A stretch of DNA of 64,000 nt from Calonectria ilicicola (lineage: Eukaryota > Ascomycota > Sordariomycetes > Hypocreales > Nectriaceae). Every line of letters starts with the position of its first letter. The stretch's first letter is position 1. The position numbers were made by a program, and so were the translations under genes. The notes beneath the pieces are model-generated. The model was not told the DNA's origin. It saw only the letters and a program-made list of their open reading frames with translations, and made no database searches. The stretch covers positions 1,302,001 to 1,366,000 of the forward strand of contig CP085828.1 in assembly GCA_020809705.1 (NCBI GenBank), written 5' to 3'. Shown here piece after piece: positions 56,310 to 64,000 of this stretch.

Positions 56310-59024
56310 CCCGGCCTGTCTTAGATGCAACCCTCACGGCGGCCCGAGGTCAAAACATGGAGACCAGCTATGGAGCTTTACGAATATGCTTGGGAACGCG
56401 GTTGGTCTCGGGAGCAAGGCTAATTAATTGACGAAGACGGAGCCCATAGCTGCCACCTGTTGCGGCTAATTGCCAGCATGCAGTTGTCACAAGACATACA
56501 GCACGGAACTCGGGACACGGGGCTGCGAATTTGGACCCTGTTTGCCACGCATGCCATGACCATGTGTGCGTCGACGATCGGCGGCTGGATCGAATGGGGG
56601 GCTTGGGAAGATGGGCGACTAGAGAGTACATGCATGCATGGCATGAACGAGGCGGTTGTGAGAGAAGCAAATACGTGAAAGCTGTTGGCCGATAGTATGC
56701 GCAGGGCAGCCTTTAGCTCAGGACCTACCCCAGCTGTGGCAAGGGATGCAACCACTCAATACTCTTGGTTTCTTAAAGAACTCTCCATGATACAAGTCAA
56801 CGTCATCGAGGATTCACATTGAGGTACAACTCCAGAAGAAGCAAACATCTCGCCCAGGTGGATCATGCCCAGAGCCATTTGCGATTCAAAAATTGGGGCA
56901 AGCCACTTTGCTGGAGTCTTTAGGGCTTGGGCTGTACAGCCCCTACAAGTCTTAGTTCGTAGTGAGGCATCTCCAGTCCGCTATAGAGTCGATAAGCGGG
57001 ACGGGTGGGTTTCGCGCCCAGGATCATCTCAGACAGGAGGAGAAAAAAAAAAACTAGCGCGGCGAGTTAAAGAGACGAGAGAGGAAAAAAAAAAATCTCC
57101 CCAATGCCCCATAGCCACGAGGCAGGGTAAACCAAGACAAGTAACGCTGAGTAATTGTCTTCACGCTAGATTGTGCCCTGGTCGAACGGGGAAACGCTTC
57201 CGGTGGGAATGCAGTGCAGGCGCAAGACCGCGGAGCCATGGCCAGGGATGGACCAAAGCGATCGCGAGAAAGGGCACTTGCGCGCAGTACCCGAGATGAG
57301 TATGGGAAGACAAGAAGGTTCGGTTGTTTCGCCGCCGCGGGTAGGCCGAATAAAAATGGCACTGTTCGCCAAAGCCCAGGCGCGCGAAGGAGAAAAAAAA
57401 AAAGATTTGGTGATGGTATAATCTCAATGCGTGCATGAATGGCGCAGTGGCGCATTTGGCACGGCATGAGTTTATTCCGGACAGAAGCAAGTCGAAGCAG
57501 GCGCTCTTACACCACCACGGATGGGATGAAACCGGAAAGGGTGCCATCAGGACGCGGCATCAAGACACAGTTCAATGCCGAGAGCATGTTTGGGCCGTCG
57601 CCAGCCTGTCGAGGCCCTATAGCCTCCCCGCAACCGCAACCGTCATGTCCATCTCCCATTTAGTGCTCACCACTCAAAGCGGCCAACCACCAACTACCCA
57701 TTTTGGGTTTTAGGCTTGGCGGCTTGGACTGGGCTGAAGGCCGCGAGTCCACCCACGCCATAGGCTGTCATCATTGTGCAAGAGAGTGCTAGTTGCCTAC
57801 GAGAGACGCAGAGAGCAGCACTATGCCACCCGCGCGCGTCATGGTGGCCGTGTGGTTGCGCTTGTATTTGTGTTTGGTAGGTGCTGCGGGCTCCTAGCTT
57901 AAAAGCCAGCTGGAATTCGAGCAACATCATTCATCATGGCTGTTGGTGCCCGGGGCGTGGTTTAGACGAAGGGGGGTGTGGCAGCAGCAGTGAGAGTGGG
58001 GGGGGAGAAAGGCAGAACGTTTTTTTTTTTCTTCCTCCTCTTAGCCCCATAGTCAGCAATTGCGTATTTCTCACGCGGCTCAGTGCGAGGGGTCGCGTCG
58101 TCGATATGCAGAGCGGCTGCACCCCTTGCGGAATGCAAGATAGATCCCTGCGCTCGTGGCAGGTGCCTCAGTGCCTCACAAAGCCCCAAGGCCAAGTCGT
58201 TCATCCCTTTGCGCTGGCTGCTGGGATGGTTTGGCTCTGTAAGTCATCTTGGGCCGGCCCGTTGTGATCAGGCCGGGCCATTTTGGATTTGAGAAAATCC
58301 ACCAGCAACCCTGGATAATTTGCCCGCACCCCCATAACCTGGGCTTGGATGGGACGACGGAACCTCCCCCTTGCTGGGGAGTGTCTGGGGCATTCAGTCT
58401 TTTCGCTGTCGGAATCTAAAATTCAGACCCTGCGCTGGAACCTTGAGGGAGTCGTCGAGCCGTGGTGGTGTGCGCGTGTCTGTGTGTGTCGCTCTGGCTC
58501 ATGTCTCATGGCTCCTGCTCCCACAGCCAATACCACCTCTCCCAGCTGCCTACATTCATCCATTGGTGGCCAGTAATCGCCCTTGTGTGGACGGCGCACT
58601 CGTAAAGCGCCTGGGAGGATCGGGGCGCCGCAAGCCCACAGGGAGGCGCAAGTACATAGACCTGCAGCCATCTAATCCGTTTGACTTAACATCAACCTTT
58701 CTGAATCAAGGTTGGCTGCTCCAGGCCGCCAATCCCGAGATGACGCCTTGAGCCGAGAATGGACGGGGAGCTCAAGGGGTCCAATCGAGCTGACCTATTA
58801 GGACTGCACCCACCTCACTAACACCACTGGAGCAGAGCACAGAGCCACTGATGGTGCATGTTGCAGCGACCCGGGAGCAGCTGAAGCGTGCATTGCACCA
58901 CTGACCACCACTCATTACGCCCACTGCAGCGAGGTACGCTGCAGAGGGTGCATGCTCGTTGACATCTACTACCTGCATCGAGGTAGGTTGTAGGCTGCAG
59001 CGCATAGAGAGCGAGAGTTATTTC

Positions 59025-59064
59025 CACACCACACCACACCACACCAAACCAAACCACACCACCT
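59025..59064. repeat. Pentanucleotide ACACC/AAACC repeat
   Basis: Consecutive CACAC/ACACC-type units with two AAACC variants, roughly 1.2 kb before the BEM1 start codon. Confidence 0.7.
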
Positions 59065-60264
59065 TACCTCATGCTCCTCCATCCCTCGTGCTCTCCTCTT
59101 TCTTTGCTTCTTTTCGACTCTTGTCTCCGTAAACCCAACTTTCGTTGCCCATCCTCGATCTGGCGTTGATCTTCCCTTCCCTTTCTTTCTTCCAATTACC
59201 CATCCTCGACGGCATTGGTGACTAACAAACGACGGGCACGAAACCCACCCGGCCCCTCTCCGACGCCGCTGGCGGATACGATACGACCCCTCCTCTGAGC
59301 CCCCCCCGCTGCCTCGTCACTACGGACGGTCGAAAGGCATTTCGGTAGGGAAGAGTTGCGCCTCGGGCTGGGTTCTGAGGAATAAAAATCGAAACGGCCT
59401 CAGTTTGCGCCAGCACTTTCTTCCTCGAGACCATCGGCTGATAGTCTGGGACTCTTCGAAAACCGAGTTGAAGGAGGAGGTGATCCCGCAACAAAGGGAC
59501 AGCCAAGACGCACAGGGAAGAAAAAAAAATAAAAAATAAAATCGGGACCCCTCCATCCTGCTGTCAAGGGCCCCAGAGCCAGAGTCAAAGTTGTTGCGCA
59601 ACGAAGCAGCGCCCTGGATCAGTGACGCAGACAGTCGAAGCGAGGGAGCCGTTGCAACAGGCCGACAGGATCCCATCCCGGACCGAACGACAGACAACTG
59701 CAGGACTAATTTGCTCATGATTATTAGTCTTCGTGCATCACGCTCCTCGAAAAAGCACTGAGCAGGCGACGCGCAATTACGGCATCTGCAGTCATCAATC
59801 GCCGACCGTTGAGGCAGTCGTTCCATCAATCACACGCCAAAACAAAGCAAAGCCAAGCACAGGGAATCTTTGCTGCTACTACTACTACGTACTACAACGA
59901 CTTTTTTTTTTTCTCTCTTCGCCCGCCGTCCGGGCCCTGGCCGCGGTCCCCACCCCCTCCTCCGCCCACCAGTGTTGCGCTACAACCACAACGCTACGGC
60001 ACCCCCCCTCACACCCCCTGCGTCGAAGCCTGCGTGCGTGTGTGAGTGTGTGAGTGTGCGCCCGGTCCCGCGCCCAGTCCCGCGCCCAGTCCCAGTCAGT
60101 CCTACCACAGAAACAGCGAGTAGCACGCTGCTGGGCCCGCGAGTACCACCAACCAAACCACTCTCGCGATTCTGGTCTCTCTTTTTCCTCTAAACTTCAT
60201 TCCCCCGAGTGACGACGAGAGACTCAAGACCCACGACTGCCCGGGAGGCACCTAGTTACACAAA

Positions 60265-62776
60265 ATGAAGGTTCGTAATCGCCTCTCTCCCCCTCCGCTT
60301 GCCCGCCGGTGAGGCGATCTCTCGTCCGCTTGCGAGGGTCTTGCCTGTCCACAGCCTGCGCAGCCCGCTCTGCCCGCGTCCCTTGCTCGATCCCCCCGAT
60401 GCCCGATAAACTCGCCGTACATCTCGCTTCATTTCCTCAACCCTCAACCCAGCCCTTACTCTCCCGCGTGTGCGCTTCGACGATGACCTCCCCTTCGCTC
60501 AGCGTTTCCTCGCCAGAGGAAGCTGCTGTTGTAGAGGCCGCCATGCTGCGCTCTCCTCCATCCCCCGCTTCGCTCAGCCCGCATCAGAGCAGTCGCACCC
60601 AACAACAACAACAACAAAAGCGATTTTCCCTGTCAGGCCACACCATGCTAACCACGAACCGAGTGATGCAGGCCCTTCGACGTTCAATCAAAGGCGAGAA
60701 GGAGAAGGGACCAAACGTCTCCATTACCCCAAAGTCGGCTGTCGCCATCGTTCCCCCGAAAAAGGTTGGTTGCCTCCTAAACCACTTAGCGATGGCCAAT
60801 GTCTCGCTTGCGTCCCCCTTGTCTTTTTCCTGCCGTCTCCCCACCACTTCCATTGTTCCAGAAACACAACACTATGCACTGCCGTTACTGACGCAGCAAC
60901 AATTCCTGCAGGTCATCCGAGCGCTCTACGATTACGAAGCCCAATCCACCCAAGAACTCAGCTTTTCGAGAGGCGACTTCTTCCACGTTATCGGACGTGA
61001 ACACGACCAAGACTGGTACGAGGCTTGCAACCCCGCCCTGCCTGACGCTCGAGGTCTCGTCCCCGTCAGCTTTTTCCAGGCTCTAGGCCGAACCGAGCGA
61101 GACAGCGCCGACGGCCCTCCAACACATCCCACAAAGAATCCAGACCACGATTCTGGATACAGTGAGACGTCGACTATCCAGCCCTCAGCACCCACTCCCA
61201 TTCCGGTGGCACAGTCACCTCCCCAGCCACAAGTGCAACCGAACCCGGCCGCAGCCGCTGCTATTGCCGCCATGAGTGGTCACCGTATGTCCAAGTCTGG
61301 AAAGACTGGCGCGATGGTTTACGGAATTGTAATGTACGACTTTGCCGCAGAGAGAGCCGACGAGCTCGAGGCCAAGGCCGGTGAGGCTATTATCGTCATC
61401 GCCCAATCGAACCCTGAATGGTTCGTGGCGAAGCCCATCGGCCGCCTTGGCGGTCCAGGTCTGATCCCGGTGTCGTTTGTCGAGATCCGAGACATGGCCA
61501 GCGACAAGCCGATCGAGAATCCCGCCGATGCCATCAAGCGAGCTGGTGTTCCCAGAGTGGAGGAGTGGAAGAAGATGGCTGCAGAGTATAAGAACAGCAG
61601 CATCACGCTGGGCAAGTTTGAAGGCGGTGGACCCCCTGGCCAACCTGGACAGCCGCAACCGCCGCAGCAACAGCAGCAGCAATCTCTGGAGCAGAGCATG
61701 GAGCGAATGAGTGTTCAGCAACATACTCGACAGGGTTCCCAGAACGGAAATGGAGCAGTAAGTTCATCTTTCTTTCCCCTTGGGAAATGTCGAGCGTGAC
61801 TTGTACTAACATTGCACAAAAGCAACCAGCAGGTTACACCAACCAAGCCCGAACTTCGCAACAGCCCCAACAGGGCCAGTACAACTCCAAACCAGCCCCA
61901 CAACTCCTCGCTCCGTTGCAGGCCCGGATACCTCGATATTGCTTTGCCGAAGACAAGTATTGGTTTGTTATCGAAGCGCTTCTCGAGGATGGCCGAAACT
62001 GGGAGCTTTCACGATACTACGAAGACTTTTACGACTTCCAGATTGCGCTGCTTACCGAGTTCCCTGCCGAGGCTGGCAACACTGGCACTCAGAAGCGCAC
62101 TCTGCCATACATGCCTGGACCCGTGAACTACGTAACGGATGCTATCACCGAGGGCAGACTCCATAATTTGGATGCCTATGTTAAGAACCTCCTCAACCAG
62201 CCCCATTACATTTCCCGATGCAACCTGGTGCGACAATTCTTCGCCCCCCGTGAGGGCGACTACGAAATCGACCCAACAAACACCAACGGCGAGGAATACC
62301 GCCTTTCTCAGGGCTCCCAGCCCTCGTCGGCCGATTCTCCCGCTGATGGCGCATCGAGGCAATCATCACGAAATAACCTCAACGGAGGCGGATACGCGGG
62401 CCTGTCTGCCGCACCCGCCCGCCAGAACGGCGGAGGCCAGCCCGGCATGACACGACAGACATCATCATTGTCGCAGCCCTCTCAGGCCTCTCTCACCCCC
62501 AGCATGCAACAGCATGCCCAGCAGCCCCCATCTGCTATGAAGATTAAGATGTATTACAATGGCGACCTTATCGCGATCCGAGTGCCAACAGACATTAACT
62601 TCCAGCAACTCTACGACAAAATCCAGGACCGACTCAAGGTGCCAGGCGGGGAGGAGATTCAACTCTCTTACAAGGATGAGCCGACAGGAAACAAGCTTGA
62701 CTTGCTCAGCGATCACGATCTCGATGTCGCTCTCGGACGAAACGAGAAGCTCCTGTTGTACGTGGAGGTTGTTTGA
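60265..62776 (+). CDS. BEM1: Polarity scaffold Bem1 (SH3-SH3-PX-PB1)
   Basis: Four exons: 60265-60270, 60672-60764, 60912-61757 and 61823-62776, giving 632 residues. Exon 1 holds only Met-Lys; after a 401-nt intron (donor GTTCGT) the protein continues ALRRSIKGEKEKG. SH3-1 is VIRALYDYEAQSTQELSFSR to RGLVPVSFF. SH3-2 is YGIVMYDFAAERADELEAK to GRLGGPGLIPVSFVEI. A PX domain starts near RYCFAEDKYWFVIEALLEDG, with RTLPYMPGPV. The C-terminal PB1 is IKMYYNGDLIAIRVPTDINF to LLLYVEVV. This order is diagnostic for Bem1/Scd2, the scaffold linking Cdc42, its exchange factor Cdc24 and PAK kinases at sites of polar growth. Introns 1 and 2 read open in frame, so alternative N-termini are possible (ATGs at 60399 and 60666). 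Confidence 0.93.
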
Positions 62777-64000
62777 GGTGCCGCACGTGCGCAAGACGCC
62801 GATCCTGTTTCAGCCCCTGTATATTGGAACATGGTCTCGGATTACCCCAAGACGGCACCAAAACAGCAAGCCTAATTGGCCATGATCGACATGTATTCCC
62901 GTCTGATATCTCAGTGCCGCGCCGGGCGACGACTACCCCGCACACAGTGTAGTGCGTCTTCACTATATTCACCCATCCATTTAGCATTTTGTAGGTCCGT
63001 GATGGACCATACCCTTTTCTGTTCTTGTACTCACCATTGGGTGGATGATGACAATACGTCACAGAGAAGTTGAAACTTCTTTAGTGCTTGTTTAGTAGCT
63101 GGATGATGCATGAGCCATGATTCAGTGGATCAGACGTTCGTTACGACTTGGGAGCTTGAGGGTCTCCTGCTTCTTTTCTCTTCTCTATTTGAAACGTCGT
63201 GTGACGACAGTTCAGATTTGAACACTTTAGTTGCGATATTACATGGCTGAGCTCAGTGTTTTTTTTCTTTACTCTTCTTTTCTTTTCTTTGTCTCTTTAC
63301 TTTTTTTTTTTTTTTTCTATTCTCTTCTGCTTCACTTGGGGACAATCGGGGCTGGACAGGGCGTTCTGGACGGGGTTGATGGATTCACCTTGCTGTCTTA
63401 TGTGTTCCCCCCGCTTCTTGTTACCCCGTTGCCGAAGTGTTTTTGGTTTCTAAATATCCCGTGTGGTGGTTGGTTCAGAGAGTGAGTGGAGTGAGTTGTT
63501 ACCGAAGACAGGGAGGCTAAACGCAGGTGAGGCGGACGACAGTCAGATGAAGTACAAGGACGGAAGCAATGAAAGTGATTGATCTAGGTCACATGTCAAG
63601 GACGCGATGGAAAGCAAAGAGGGTGCGTGGGAGGATAAGAAAGCGCATGTCACTACGATAGGATGCGTATATGAATAAGAGCGACCTTTTGTGATCAACT
63701 TGGAGGGACTTGGGCGTTGTTATTAGCATTGGTATTGGTGCATGCAAATGTTTTCAGGCAAGTAAAATATCCAGATTCATAGCTATGTATTTGATAACAC
63801 CCCGTGGTATAGCGAGTTATTGAACATTTTATTTTGTTTTCTAATCCTTGTGTGGCTCTTGGTTGATTCTCCTCTCTTCGGTGTCTATTGGTCTAAACCC
63901 TTTGTAAAGCTCTAATTAGAGATACATGTGTCTTTTTACTCTCAAATCTGGAATGCAACTGGCACCCGCCCTCGCCTTTCCCCGAAATCCCCGCTCCTCA
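62777..64000. other. BEM1 3' flank to window end
   Basis: 3' UTR and intergenic DNA with a pyrimidine/T-rich tract (about 63259-63330). Nothing coding is seen up to the window edge. Confidence 0.6.

Larger units (their letters stand above)
54731..60264. other. 5.5-kb gene-free region upstream of BEM1
   Basis: The longest interval without a protein gene. It contains a tRNA-like fragment (about 54955-55015, minus), T-runs (55739-55750), a TTGTC microsatellite (56287-56309), an A/C pentamer repeat (59025-59064), and pyrimidine-rich sequence from about 59050 to 60250, which may be the BEM1 leader. Open frames overlap in several phases and have no domain. Confidence 0.55.

Noticed and set aside
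1..64000. CRISPR arrays, prokaryotic operons, ribosome binding sites
   Set aside because: Introns, gene structure and protein families are fungal nuclear; no regularly spaced repeats were seen.

Overview
The window is nuclear DNA of a filamentous ascomycete (Pezizomycotina), most likely a Sordariomycete and plausibly Hypocreales. The evidence is short spliceosomal introns (about 47-170 nt, GT..AG ends, CTAAC-like branch sites), intron-split genes on both strands, dispersed tRNA genes, long promoters, and families typical of moulds: a Zn2Cys6 regulator, an NB-ARC/TPR protein, a Fur-type NCS1 permease and Atp19. Species cannot be named from sequence alone. Seventeen protein-coding loci (one probably broken) and four tRNA genes are supported. 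All exon joins were worked out by hand; for every intact gene the summed exon lengths divide by three and end at a stop codon.

Layout. 1-8 kb: tRNA-Gln, a Zn2Cys6 transcription factor (minus) and a divergent MFS transporter (plus). 8.4-12.1 kb: three tRNA-Thr(AGU) genes with identical mature sequences, one carrying a 10-nt intron, around an NB-ARC/TPR gene that has a frameshift and an altered P-loop. 12.5-14.3 kb: an NCS1 uracil/allantoin-type permease. 14.3-17.7 kb: no gene. 17.7-25 kb: importin-9/Kap114, proteasome regulator PI31, and a Rev7/Mad2B HORMA protein with unusual low-complexity additions. 25.4-32 kb: a 1519-residue DH-domain RhoGEF and a short Dcc1-like protein. 32.4-35.3 kb: an RNF216-type RBR ubiquitin ligase. 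35.3-38.9 kb: no gene.

38.9-45.5 kb is a compact housekeeping block: Rad4/XPC, an AN1 zinc-finger protein (Cuz1/ZFAND1 type), MTP18 and, divergent from it, ATP synthase subunit k. 46.6-47.7 kb: an Ayr1-like short-chain reductase in an AT-rich setting, with a GC-AG intron. 49-54.7 kb: a CENP-B/Abp1-type DNA-binding protein without a transposase domain, ESCRT-II Vps36, and the Sac3/Thp3-family protein. 54.7-60.3 kb: no gene; it holds the promoter and probable long leader of BEM1, which ends the window.

Neighbouring genes mostly belong to unrelated housekeeping processes (nuclear import, DNA repair and cohesion, ubiquitin and ESCRT functions, polarity, mitochondria), so there is no operon or biosynthetic cluster. 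The pairs most likely to share regulation are the divergent regulator and transporter (4067/5804) and the divergent mitochondrial pair (44782/45143). I found no CRISPR array, intact transposon or clear new multi-gene system. The most unusual items are the modified Rev7, the degenerate NLR in the tRNA-Thr neighbourhood, the DDE-less CENP-B-type protein, and the BEM1 5' end that reads open through two introns.
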